64,000 nucleotides of DNA from BM506 sp031581485. GTDB lineage: Bacteria > Desulfobacterota > Desulfobulbia > Desulfobulbales > SURF-16. The notes under the pieces are model-generated. The model was not told the DNA's origin. It saw only the letters and a list, made by a program, of their open reading frames with translations, and made no database searches. Within the stretch, counting starts at the first letter, position 1. Every line of letters starts with the position of its first letter. The stretch spans positions 7,404-71,403 of the forward strand of contig JAVLBA010000002.1 in NCBI GenBank assembly GCA_031581485.1, read 5' to 3'. The position numbers were made by a program, and so were the translations under genes. This document shows, one piece after another, positions 35,337 through 43,071 of this stretch.

Positions 35337-35399
35337 TATACTTTCCTCACTGGTAAAGGCCGCGCATTGGGCACTCTTATTAGTATCATTTATAAAGGT

Positions 35400-36215
35400 C
35401 TACACATCGTCATTCTTAAAACAGCGTAACGGCCGGCGTTGCAGCGACGTTGCCTTGACAGGCACCGCCTCACCGCAGAAGGCCGCAATCTTTTCCCGGA
35501 ACAGGGGCACCACCACCTGCTCAGTGGCATAATGGCCGCAATCAATGAGGCAAAATCCCGCGTCCTCAGCCCAGCGGGCCTGGCTATGTTTCACCTCAGA
35601 GGTAATTAAAAGCTGGGCTCCCCCCTCCTGGGCCAGGGGCCCCAACTCACCGCAACTGCCGCCGCAGACCGCCACCCGGGTAATTTCTGCCGGCACAACA
35701 CCCGCCACCAGAATATCGGGCTGCTCCAAGGAAGCCTGGAGGTGATGGAGAAAACGGGGGGCGGTCATGGCCTTGGGCAAGGTCCCGATTCTGCCCAAAC
35801 CGCAGCTGCTGCCGCCCTGGTGGGCAACCAAGGGTTGGGTTGCCAGCAAGCCGATCCGGGCAGCCAAAGCATCATTGACACCGCCCGAGACCAGGTCAAG
35901 ATTGGTATGGCAGGCGATAATCTGCAGATCATCAAGAAGGGCCTGGCGCAGGAGACGGCCCTGCACCGTATTGGTGAGAATCTGTTTGAGGGGCTGAAAG
36001 AGAAGAGGATGATGGCTGATAACGGTGTTACAGCCGGAGGCCTTGGCCTCGGCAAAGACTTGGAGAGTAGGATCAAGGGAAACAAGGATGCCGCTGACCG
36101 GGGCAGTGGTCCGGCCCACCATAAGGCCGACATTATCCCAGCTTTCTGCCAGGGAAAAGGGAGCATACTCATCCAGAAATTCAAGAAGAGCAGTGACGGT
36201 AAGGCTTTCAGCCAT
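35400..36215 (-). CDS. Nif3-like dinuclear metal centre protein
   Basis: About 271 aa. Metal ligands: SHHPLLFQPLK (two His) and the later ACHTNLD, plus HSQARWAEDAGFCLIDCGHYATEQ near the C-terminus. This is the Nif3/YbgI/YqfO family. Some members hydrolyse GTP or deformylate, but the physiological role is unsettled. Start ATG 36215 follows a GGGGGG run; the frame is open to 36287. It is commonly paired with a zinc-ribbon COG1579 gene, as here. Confidence 0.9.
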   Translation of the reverse strand: MAESLTVTALLEFLDEYAPFSLAESWDNVGLMVGRTTAPVSGILVSLDPTLQVFAEAKASGCNTVISHHPLLFQPLKQILTNTVQGRLLRQALLDDLQIIACHTNLDLVSGGVNDALAARIGLLATQPLVAHQGGSSCGLGRIGTLPKAMTAPRFLHHLQASLEQPDILVAGVVPAEITRVAVCGGSCGELGPLAQEGGAQLLITSEVKHSQARWAEDAGFCLIDCGHYATEQVVVPLFREKIAAFCGEAVPVKATSLQRRPLRCFKNDDV

Positions 36216-36235
36216 GCTGCCCCCCAGGGGCCCAT

Positions 36236-36270
36236 AAAAAAAGGTGCAACCCCTGAGAGATTGCACCTTT
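36236..36270 (-). terminator. Rho-independent terminator downstream of the CAT tRNA
   Basis: On the minus strand AAAGGTGCAA and TTGCACCTTT form a perfect 10-bp stem with an 11-base loop, ending in a seven-T tract. It lies 116 bases after the tRNA and 21 bases before the Nif3-like start, and separates those transcripts. Confidence 0.85.
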
Positions 36271-36385
36271 AGTCGCACCCCGACCAAGAAACCCGCGTCG
36301 GATATTTTCTATTTCAAACCAGATAATTAGGGATATTGCCCAAGCTGCCAATTACTTTCCCGCAAGTCGATTTCGTGTAAAAATG

Positions 36386-36462
36386 TGGTGGGCCCACCTG
36401 GACTCGAACCAGGGACCTACCGGTTATGAGCCGGTGGCTCTAGCCAACTGAGCTATAGGCCC
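36386..36462 (-). tRNA. tRNA with CAT anticodon (Met elongator or Ile2)
   Basis: On the minus strand a 77-base cloverleaf: acceptor GGGCCTA pairing with TGGGCCC, D-arm AGCTCAGTTGGCTAGAGC, anticodon stem ACCGG/CCGGT with loop CTCATAA, T-arm CCTGG-TTCGAGT-CCAGG, and encoded CCA. The anticodon is CAT. It is not initiator, because the acceptor is fully paired. Elongator Met and the lysidine-modified Ile2 both use CAT and cannot be told apart with certainty here. Confidence 0.95.
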
Positions 36463-36566
36463 ATAAAACGTTTCAAAAAGCCAAAATATTATAGCACTTT
36501 AATTACATTTGTCAACCATGATATTCAGCCATCTCGCGGCCACAGCAGGCAGGTCCCTGTTTTTTT

Positions 36567-37229
36567 TCAGGAAGCTTCCGGGCAGACCGCGGCCTTGAAG
36601 GAATCAAAGCCAATACGGTCGATAAAGCGGCCCAACCGCTCTGACTTCTTGCCGTTTTTCTTGAAATAGTGCAGGATCTTTTCCGCAAGATCCAGAGATT
36701 CTGCCTGACTCAGCCCCTGGCAAAGCTCAACAGCAAGCTGAGGACGGGAAGCGGCATTACCGCCCACCAAGACAGTCCAGCCATCTTTTTTACCCACAAA
36801 ACCCAGATCCTTAACCGGGGTCTCTGCACAGTTGTTCATGCACCCCGAAACACCCATTTTGCATTTATTAGGCAGGGCAAAGCCATGAAAGCGTTCATCA
36901 AGGGCCAAGCCGAGCCCCAGGGCGTCCTGCTTGCCCAGGCGGCAGACCGTGGTGCCGGGACAGGCCTTAATGGAACGCACGCAAAGACCCACCGCATGAC
37001 CAACGCCGGGATTGAGCTCCTGCCAGGCCGGCTCAAGATCCTCTTCCTTGAACCCCACCATGGCAAGGCGGGCGGCACTGGTGATCTTCAGAATGGGCAC
37101 TTTATACTTCTCAGCCACATCCGCCACATTGCGCAGATCGGCCGGAGTAATGAGACCCAGGGGAAAATGGGGAACAATGGCATAGGTGCCATCTTTCTGC
37201 TGTACAGCGCCTTTGTCGCCGTCTTTCAT
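36567..37229 (-). CDS. Low-mass siroheme sulfite/nitrite reductase-family protein
   Basis: 220 aa. Contains ACPGTTVCRLGKQD (Cys-x5-Cys) and SGCMNNCAETPVKD (Cys-x3-Cys), the four ligands for a siroheme-coupled 4Fe-4S cluster. At 220 residues it is a half-size protein like the assimilatory-type sulfite reductase of Desulfovibrio, not the dissimilatory DsrAB pair or a 550-residue nitrite reductase. It likely reduces sulfite to sulfide. RBS GAGGAGG precedes the ATG. It is divergent from cysK across 239 bases, which together suggests cysteine supply. Confidence 0.85.
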   Translation of the reverse strand: MKDGDKGAVQQKDGTYAIVPHFPLGLITPADLRNVADVAEKYKVPILKITSAARLAMVGFKEEDLEPAWQELNPGVGHAVGLCVRSIKACPGTTVCRLGKQDALGLGLALDERFHGFALPNKCKMGVSGCMNNCAETPVKDLGFVGKKDGWTVLVGGNAASRPQLAVELCQGLSQAESLDLAEKILHYFKKNGKKSERLGRFIDRIGFDSFKAAVCPEAS

Positions 37230-37468
37230 AATAAACCTCCTCTTCTATTAAAATTTTCTATGCGGACCATCTTGAAATTGAATATACAGAAAATATATAC
37301 TAAAAATCCGTAGCCTTTTCAAGACTATTAGTAACCATTCTCATCTGTGGCGTGCTGGAGATTTTCTCTTCCAGAGAGCAGACCCGCTCCGCCTCCCTGC
37401 CCGGCATGAAAAACCTATCCCCCTTTAGAGAGAAATAAAAAGGGCGCAATCCAATGAGGAGGGTTTCC

Positions 37469-38398
37469 ATGAACATCCATCCGGACATCACCACCACCAT
37501 CGGCAACACCCCCCTTGTGGCCCTTAATCACCTGACCCGGGCTTGTCATGCCCGCATCGTGGCCAAACTGGAAAGTTTCAACCCCTGCGGCTCAGTCAAA
37601 GATCGCCTGGCCCTTACTCTCATTGATACCGCACAAAGAGAGGGGCGCATCACGGCCCACACCACTATTATTGAACCCACTTCCGGCAATACCGGCATCG
37701 GCCTGGCCAGCGTGGCAGCAGCCCGCAGGCTCCGTCTCATCCTGACCATGCCGGAAACCATGAGCCAGGAGCGTCGCAAACTTCTGCAGCTCCTGGGTGC
37801 CGAACTGGTCCTCACCCCCGGCAGTGAGGGCATGAAAGGCGCTATTGCCAGGGCCAAGGAGCTTAGTGCGGAGATTCCCGACTCCTATATGCCCCTGCAG
37901 TTCGACAATCCTGCCAACCCCGCAATCCACCGCCGGACCACGGCAGAAGAGATCTGGCGGGATACAGAGGGGGCAGTGGACATTATTGTGGCCGGCATCG
38001 GCACCGGCGGGACCATCACCGGTATCGGCGAGGCCCTCCCCGGGCGCCGGGAAATGCAGGTCATCGGCGTGGAGCCGGCAGAATCCCCCGTCCTGGCCGG
38101 CGGCACACCCTCCCCCCACCGTATCCAGGGTATCGGCGCCGGCTTCATTCCCGCCGTACTGAACCAGAACGTCATAGACGAGGTGATACAAGTGCCCTCA
38201 GAGGAGGCCGTGGAGCTGACCATCAGACTCGCCCGGGAGGAAGGGATCCTGGCCGGCATCTCTTCCGGGGCCGCTCTGCATGCCGCCCTCACCGTGGCCG
38301 GCCGCGAGGAAAACCGCAACAAGCTCCTGGTGGTGATCTTTCCAGACACCGGTGAGCGCTATCTCTCCAACCTTAACCCCGGTCCCCTGCCCAGGTAA
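37469..38398 (+). CDS. cysK: O-acetylserine sulfhydrylase (cysteine synthase)
   Basis: 309 aa from the ATG at 37469 after AGGAGGG. It is a PLP fold-type II enzyme: TIGNTPLVALNHL, the Lys motif LESFNPCGSVKDRLAL, the PTSGNTGIGLASVAA cofactor loop and GIGTGGTITGIGEALP. It converts O-acetylserine and sulfide to cysteine. ISSGAALHAAL and FPDTGERYLSNL close the protein in CysK style. The divergent small sulfite reductase would supply sulfide. Confidence 0.96.
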   Translation: MNIHPDITTTIGNTPLVALNHLTRACHARIVAKLESFNPCGSVKDRLALTLIDTAQREGRITAHTTIIEPTSGNTGIGLASVAAARRLRLILTMPETMSQERRKLLQLLGAELVLTPGSEGMKGAIARAKELSAEIPDSYMPLQFDNPANPAIHRRTTAEEIWRDTEGAVDIIVAGIGTGGTITGIGEALPGRREMQVIGVEPAESPVLAGGTPSPHRIQGIGAGFIPAVLNQNVIDEVIQVPSEEAVELTIRLAREEGILAGISSGAALHAALTVAGREENRNKLLVVIFPDTGERYLSNLNPGPLPR

Positions 38399-38455
38399 TC
38401 CTCCAAGCCAAAAGGCCCTCGGGGCCAGGCTTTTTCCAAAAGACCATAGTTTTAC

Positions 38456-38484
38456 TTGCACACAAAATCATCCTTATTTATAGT
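38456..38484 (+). promoter_or_regulatory. Sigma-70 promoter in the cysK-gap intergenic region
   Basis: TTGCAC (38456-38461), exactly 17 bases, then TATAGT (38479-38484). This predicts a start near 38491, 280 bases before gap and just ahead of the hairpin cluster. Confidence 0.6.
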
Positions 38485-38490
38485 TATATT

Positions 38491-38736
38491 TTTCGGGACC
38501 TTAACCATGGGCAGGAATTTTTTTTAAAAAATCTGCCCCTCCCCCAGGCCCGCTGCAGAAAAGGCGCGGGCCACGGCAAGAGAATATGCCGTGCAACAAA
38601 TGGACCTATGACAAAAAAAACGGCCCAGAAAGCACCATGAGTGCTTTTTTGCGGGCCGCGAATGCGCCTGACAACAACCATCTTCCCGCTCCCCTTGAGG
38701 GTGTAGCGGTGGAACCTGCAGGCGTACTCTTTTTTT
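38491..38736 (+). ncRNA. Candidate structured RNA or leader ending in a terminator, upstream of gap
   Basis: Between the promoter and gap there are five strong stems in 230 bases. They are GGGCAG/CTGCCC (38509-38538), GGCCCGC/GCGGGCC (38547-38572), CACGGCA/TGCCGTG (38572-38593), nested CGGCCC..GGGCCG with AAAGCAC/GTGCTTT (38621-38658), and TGCGCCTG/CAGGCGTA with inner CCGCT/AGCGG (38663-38726). The last is followed by a T7 tract, a rho-independent terminator 36 bases before the gap ATG. The fourth stem also has a T8 tract on the minus strand. This could be a free small RNA or a gap leader controlled by termination. It does not match a riboswitch class I know. Confidence 0.5.
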
Positions 38737-38772
38737 AACCCCCTGCTAAAACAAACAAGGAGATTTCACCAG

Positions 38773-39993
38773 ATGAAACTCGGATTAAACGGCCTCGGTC
38801 GTATCGGCAAACTATCCCTCTGGCACCATGTTGGTCGCAAACATTTCTCCGGCATTGTTGCCAACACCGGCCGTGAAATCGGTCAGAGCCTGGAAGATCT
38901 GGCCGCCTCCATTGAAAAAGACAGCAGCTATGGCCGCCTCAGCACTTTTCTACATGGCTGGAAAGGAGGCAGGGTTATTGAGAACATCAATCACGCCGAA
39001 GGCACCATGACCGTCAACGGCATGCCCGTCAAGATTCTGCGTGAATCCCGCAACCCCAAAGAGATCAAGTGGAAAGAAAATGACGTGCGCGTCGTGGTGG
39101 ACACCACCGGCGTCTTCACTGATCCCACCGCTGATGCCGACGCCCCTTCCGGAGCCTTCCGCGGCCACCTGGTGGGCGGTGCTGAAAAGGTTATTCTTTC
39201 CGCGCCCTTTAAAATAAAGGCCAAGGGTATGGAGATGCCCGATGACGCCGTCACCACGGTGATGGGCATCAATGGCGATGACTATATCCCCTCCCAGCAC
39301 AACCTCATTTCAGCAGCCTCCTGCACCACCACCTGCCTCTCCTACATGTTGAAGCCGCTCCTGGACAATTTTGGCGCTGACAATTTCCTCTCCGCCTCCA
39401 TGGTCACTGTCCATGCCGCAACCGGCAGCCAGAAGGTCCTTGATTCCCTGCCCAAGACCGGCGACTCGGACCTGCGCAAAAACCGCTCCATCTTAAACAA
39501 TATCATCCTCACCACCACCGGGGCGGCCAAGGCCCTGCGTCTGGTTATTCCGGAGATGAAGGATATCGGCTTTATCGCTGAGTCCGTCCGCATCCCCACC
39601 TCCACAGGCTCACTCATCGTCCTGGTTCTCAACCTGCAGGACACCCTGGAAGACCCCATTAACCGCGCCAAGATTAACGGGATTTACAGCCAGTTCAGCA
39701 AAACAAACCCCTATCTGATCTATTCGGAAGAGCAGAACGTCTCTTCCGACATCATCGGCGTTCCAGCTGCTGCCACCATTATTGAGGGCACCGAGACCCA
39801 CACCCGTACCGCTGCCATCCGGGTTAACATGGACCGCCTTGGCTGTGCCGGCAAAGGCAACAGCAACGACCCCAACTTCCTGACAGTGCCGGTGACCCAG
39901 GCCGTTATTTACGGCTGGTATGACAATGAACTGGGGAGCTACACCAACATGCTGGCGGACCGGGTTGTTTCCATCGCCGATCAGCTGGTATAA
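38773..39993 (+). CDS. gap: Glyceraldehyde-3-phosphate dehydrogenase, long variant
   Basis: 406 aa against the usual 330-340. NAD-binding start LGLNGLGRIGKLSLW, catalytic motif at residues 181-187 reading AASCTTTCL instead of NASCTTNCL, the His region SMVTVHAATGSQKVLDS, and the end YGWYDNELGSYTNMLADRV. Extra sequence lies mainly before the catalytic Cys (residue 184 instead of about 150) and in the C-terminal third. The Asn-to-Thr change at the SCTTNC position removes a residue normally next to the active Cys. Followed by pgk, tpiA and secG. RBS AAGGAG is 10 bases before the ATG. Confidence 0.93.
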   Translation: MKLGLNGLGRIGKLSLWHHVGRKHFSGIVANTGREIGQSLEDLAASIEKDSSYGRLSTFLHGWKGGRVIENINHAEGTMTVNGMPVKILRESRNPKEIKWKENDVRVVVDTTGVFTDPTADADAPSGAFRGHLVGGAEKVILSAPFKIKAKGMEMPDDAVTTVMGINGDDYIPSQHNLISAASCTTTCLSYMLKPLLDNFGADNFLSASMVTVHAATGSQKVLDSLPKTGDSDLRKNRSILNNIILTTTGAAKALRLVIPEMKDIGFIAESVRIPTSTGSLIVLVLNLQDTLEDPINRAKINGIYSQFSKTNPYLIYSEEQNVSSDIIGVPAAATIIEGTETHTRTAAIRVNMDRLGCAGKGNSNDPNFLTVPVTQAVIYGWYDNELGSYTNMLADRVVSIADQLV

Positions 39994-40007
39994 CCACGGG
40001 AGACCAG

Positions 40008-40241
40008 CCCGGGACACAAGAGGGGCTCTTAGCATAACCAAGCGATCCTCGCGTGTCCCGGCATGTCACACCAAAAGGGCGACGCCACGGATAGCCTGCT
40101 GGACATGGCCCCGGACAGGGGACGGCAATGGCTCCGCCCTTGCTACCAGTAGGCTCCGTCTGCCCCCTCACCTCCTTAATGAGTATTCCCCCACAGCCGG
40201 CAAGGCATGGCCGGAGCCGTCATATGGCGGCTCTTTTTTTT
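40008..40241 (+). ncRNA. Candidate structured RNA between gap and pgk
   Basis: Starts with CCGGGACAC (40009-40017) pairing perfectly with GTGTCCCGG (40053-40061). A central region follows that can fold GACGG..CCGTC with inner GCAA/TTGC. It ends with GAGCCG/CGGCTC (40214-40233) and a T8 tract, a clear rho-independent terminator. The loop between carries TCACCTCCTTA (40168-40178), identical to the 3' end of 16S rRNA. Because gap ends only 14 bases upstream, it may be a processed 3' UTR product, a pgk leader or an independent RNA. Confidence 0.45.
40214..40241 (+). terminator. Rho-independent terminator before pgk
   Basis: Perfect 6-bp GC stem GAGCCG/CGGCTC, 8-base loop, then eight T. It lies 140 bases before pgk, so pgk either has its own promoter or depends on read-through. 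Confidence 0.85.
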
Positions 40242-40381
40242 CTGCAGCCCACCCCTCTGGCCTTTAAAAAAGAGTACAACTCCTCCAGGGGGGATGCTAT
40301 TATCTGGAGAGTGCGCAAAAAATAGCGCCATCCACATGGCCTGCGGCCCGGCTCCCCCTTCTTTTCATCTGGAGAATTTCT

Positions 40382-41566
40382 GTGAAAAATATCCGCGACA
40401 TTGACATCAAAGGCAAAAAGCTCCTCATCCGGGTTGACTTCAATGTCCCTCTGGATGACCAGGGCAATATCACCAATGACACCAGGATCAGCGGGGTCCT
40501 GCCCACCATCAACCACGCCCTGGATGAGCACGCCAAAATCATCATCATGTCCCACATGGGACGCCCCAAAGGCCAGCGTCAGGACAAATTGAGCCTGGCC
40601 CCTGCAGCCAAGCGCCTGGGCCGCTTGATCAACAAAGAGGTAAAACTGGCCCCGGACTGCATCGGCCCGGAGGTGGAGGAGATGGTTGCCGCCATGCAGC
40701 CAGGAGATGTTATCCTGCTGGAAAACCTGCGGTTCCACAGCGAAGAACAGGAAAACGACCCTGAATTTTCCAAAAAACTGGCCGGGCTGGCCGATATCTA
40801 CATCAATGACGCCTTTGCCGTAGCCCATCGGGCCCATGCCTCGGTGGTGGGGGTCACCCACCATGTTGCAACCTGCGCTGCCGGCTTTCTGCTCCAGAAG
40901 GAAATGGATTATTTCCATCGCTCCGTTGCCGATCCCAAGCGGCCCCTGGTGGCCATTATCGGCGGCGCCAAGGTCTCAAGCAAACTCGGGGCCCTGCGTA
41001 ATCTCATGGACCGGGTGGACAAAATGATTATCGGCGGCGCCATGGCCAACACCTTTCTCAAGGCCATGGGATATCAAGTGGGCAAATCCCTGGTGGAAGA
41101 AGAGCTACTGGAAACCGCCAAAGATCTGATCCGCAAGGCCCAGGAACAAAACGTCAAGTTCTACCTGCCGGTGGATTGCATTGTCGCCGACAAATTCGCC
41201 CCTGATGCCGAAACCAAGCGGACCACCGCCCAGGAGGTGCCGGCCGGCTGGATCATCCTGGATATTGGTCCGGCCTCCACCACCCTTTTCAACGAGGCCC
41301 TGGACTCGGCAAAGACCATCATCTGGAACGGCCCCATGGGTGCCTTTGAGATGGACGCCTTTTCCAGGGGCACCCTGGCCATGGTTTCCCATGTTGCCGC
41401 CTCTCACGCCCTGACCATTGTCGGGGGCGGCGATACCGACGTGGCCGTGCACAAGGCGGGCGAGACCAGCAACATCTCGTACATGTCCACCGGCGGCGGG
41501 GCCTTTCTCATGCTCATGGAGGGCAAGGATCTCCCCGGAGTTGTGGCCCTAAATAATAAAGAGTAA
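40382..41566 (+). CDS. pgk: Phosphoglycerate kinase
   Basis: 394 aa from a GTG start preceded by CTGGAGA. Makes ATP from 1,3-bisphosphoglycerate. Signatures: GKKLLIRVDFNVPLDDQGNI, MSHMGRPKG, LENLRFHSEEQEND, NDAFAVAHRAHAS, GGAKVSSKLG, and the C-terminal nucleotide loop FLMLMEGKDLPGVVAL. Standard length. Followed after 13 bases by tpiA. Confidence 0.98.
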   Translation: MKNIRDIDIKGKKLLIRVDFNVPLDDQGNITNDTRISGVLPTINHALDEHAKIIIMSHMGRPKGQRQDKLSLAPAAKRLGRLINKEVKLAPDCIGPEVEEMVAAMQPGDVILLENLRFHSEEQENDPEFSKKLAGLADIYINDAFAVAHRAHASVVGVTHHVATCAAGFLLQKEMDYFHRSVADPKRPLVAIIGGAKVSSKLGALRNLMDRVDKMIIGGAMANTFLKAMGYQVGKSLVEEELLETAKDLIRKAQEQNVKFYLPVDCIVADKFAPDAETKRTTAQEVPAGWIILDIGPASTTLFNEALDSAKTIIWNGPMGAFEMDAFSRGTLAMVSHVAASHALTIVGGGDTDVAVHKAGETSNISYMSTGGGAFLMLMEGKDLPGVVALNNKE

Positions 41567-41579
41567 GCGAGGAATGACC

Positions 41580-42338
41580 ATGGAAAGAACTCCCCTGCTG
41601 GCCGGCAACTGGAAGATGTCCACCACCGTTGCCGAAGCCACAGAGCTGGCCCGCGCCATTGCCGCTGAACCCGTGCCCCCGGGCCGCCAGGTCATGGTGG
41701 CCCCCTCGGCCCCGGCCTTAAATGCCGTGGGTGCGGTGCTGCGCGCCACCCCTATTGCCCTTTCCTCCCAGAATATCTGCTGGGAGGAAAGGGGGGCCTT
41801 CACCGGCGAGATTTCTCCGCTCATGCTCAAAGAGGCCGGCGCCACCATGGCCATCATCGGCCATTCAGAACGGCGCCACCTTTTTGCCGAGAGCAATGCC
41901 TTGATCAACAAACGGCTTCGAGGCGCCCTCCATTTTGAGATCATTCCCCTTCTCTGCATTGGCGAAACAATGGCGGAGAGGGAGGATAACGCCACCGAAG
42001 AGGTCCTGGAAAAACAGCTGCGTCAGGGCCTGGCCGGGGTCACGCTCACCAGCGGCCACCAGATCATTATCGCCTATGAACCGGTATGGGCCATTGGCAC
42101 CGGCAGGAGTGCCTCAGCAGCCCAGGCCCAGAAGGCCCATGCCTTCTGCCGTTCTCTTCTTGGTGATATTTTTGACAAAGGTATTGCCCAGCAAACAAGA
42201 ATACTGTATGGTGGCTCGGTCAATCCGGCTACTATTGCTGAAATCATGGCCCAGTCCGATATCGATGGCGCCCTGGTTGGCGGTGCCGCCCTCAAGGCGG
42301 ATTCATTTCTGTCCATTATACATTACAAAACGCTGTAG
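41580..42338 (+). CDS. tpiA: Triose-phosphate isomerase
   Basis: About 252 aa from the second ATG (41580), which is properly spaced from GAGGA; the first ATG (41574) lies on top of that box. AGNWKM at the start has the catalytic Lys, then IGHSERRHLF (His), AYEPVWAIGTG (Glu) and the phosphate loop YGGSVNPATIAEIM. Interconverts the triose phosphates. Order gap-pgk-tpiA is a known glycolytic cluster. Confidence 0.98.
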   Translation: MERTPLLAGNWKMSTTVAEATELARAIAAEPVPPGRQVMVAPSAPALNAVGAVLRATPIALSSQNICWEERGAFTGEISPLMLKEAGATMAIIGHSERRHLFAESNALINKRLRGALHFEIIPLLCIGETMAEREDNATEEVLEKQLRQGLAGVTLTSGHQIIIAYEPVWAIGTGRSASAAQAQKAHAFCRSLLGDIFDKGIAQQTRILYGGSVNPATIAEIMAQSDIDGALVGGAALKADSFLSIIHYKTL

Positions 42339-42344
42339 AATATT

Positions 42345-42704
42345 ATGACCACTTTTCTGATTACCCTCCACATTCTTGTCTGCCTGTTTCTCATCGGCAT
42401 TGTTCTGCTTCAGCAGGGCAAGGGTGGCGGCATGGGCGCAGCCTTAGGCGGTGGCGGCTCCAATCAGTCGGTCTTTGGCGCTGACGGCCCCATGCCCATC
42501 TTAAGCAAGGTCACCACGGGCGCCGCAGTCATCTTCATGCTCACCAGTCTGGCCCTGGCCTATATCTCCTCCCATGACTCTTCGAGCTCCGTAATGAAAG
42601 AAATTTCCGTGCCAAAGCAAAATGAAAGTGGTATAGAAAAAACTCTTGAGTCGGCCCCTGATGTCAGCCGCCAGAGTGAACAAGATGCACCGGTAAACGA
42701 ATAA
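42345..42704 (+). CDS. secG: Preprotein translocase subunit SecG
   Basis: 119 aa. Two spans (FLITLHILVCLFLIGIVLLQ and SKVTTGAAVIFMLTSLALAYI) flank the SecG loop GKGGGMGAALGGGGSNQSVFGADG. A hydrophilic C-terminal tail follows (KQNESGIEKTLESAPDVSRQSE). SecG aids cycling of the SecYEG channel. Placement right after tpiA is common in bacteria. The stop is 18 bases before tRNA-Leu. Confidence 0.96.
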   Translation: MTTFLITLHILVCLFLIGIVLLQQGKGGGMGAALGGGGSNQSVFGADGPMPILSKVTTGAAVIFMLTSLALAYISSHDSSSSVMKEISVPKQNESGIEKTLESAPDVSRQSEQDAPVNE

Positions 42705-42722
42705 CGATATATTAAATTTTGT

Positions 42723-42808
42723 GCCGAAGTGGTGGAATTGGTAGACACGCTATCTTGAGGGGGTAGTGGCCCACGGCCGTGCGAGTTCGATTCTCGCCTT
42801 CGGCACCA
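42723..42808 (+). tRNA. tRNA-Leu (GAG)
   Basis: An 86-base class II tRNA with long variable arm. Acceptor GCCGAAG pairs with CTTCGGC, anticodon stem CTATC/GGTAG with loop TTGAGGG giving anticodon GAG, variable arm TGGCCCACGGCCGTG, T-arm GCGAG-TTCGATT-CTCGC, and encoded CCA after the discriminator A. Confidence 0.97.
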
Positions 42809-42821
42809 TTTTTTAATTGTT

Positions 42822-42855
42822 AAGCCCGCAACGTTTTTCGTTGCGGGCTTTTTTT
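42822..42855 (+). terminator. Rho-independent terminator after tRNA-Leu
   Basis: AAGCCCGCAACG at 42822-42833 pairs perfectly with CGTTGCGGGCTT at 42839-42850, followed by a T tract. It closes the gap-pgk-tpiA-secG-tRNA unit. Confidence 0.95.
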
Positions 42856-43071
42856 ATGCATGCCCCCACAGAGCCTCATCACAAGGAGCGGATCTCAGCA
42901 GCCCTGACCTCCGGCGACAAGGGGAGGGTCCTTTTTTTCCGCCTTTTTCAGACAAAATCCTTGAAAAAAAAATGGTACCCTCTACAGTACTCAGAGGCAT
43001 GTTGAGCCCTCTCCATTTTAATTATCCCCCGCAGGTGGACAACTCCTCCCCTGACCAGAGGCGTATAAACC

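Noticed and set aside
40070..40150. c-di-GMP-I riboswitch upstream of pgk
   Set aside because: GACGCCACGGATAGCC faintly recalls the GEMM core, but the conserved GCAAAGCC and the tetraloop-receptor parts are absent.
39905..40171. Minus-strand 88-residue ORF opposite the gap-pgk element, preceded by TAAGGAGG
   Set aside because: The SD-like box abuts the GTG with no spacing, and the frame runs into antisense gap. The region is better explained as structured RNA on the plus strand.
40214..40233. Possible group II intron domain V
   Set aside because: GAGCCG..CGGCTC looks like the start of domain V, but the catalytic bulge and GNRA-type loop are missing and a T8 tract follows directly, so it is a terminator.
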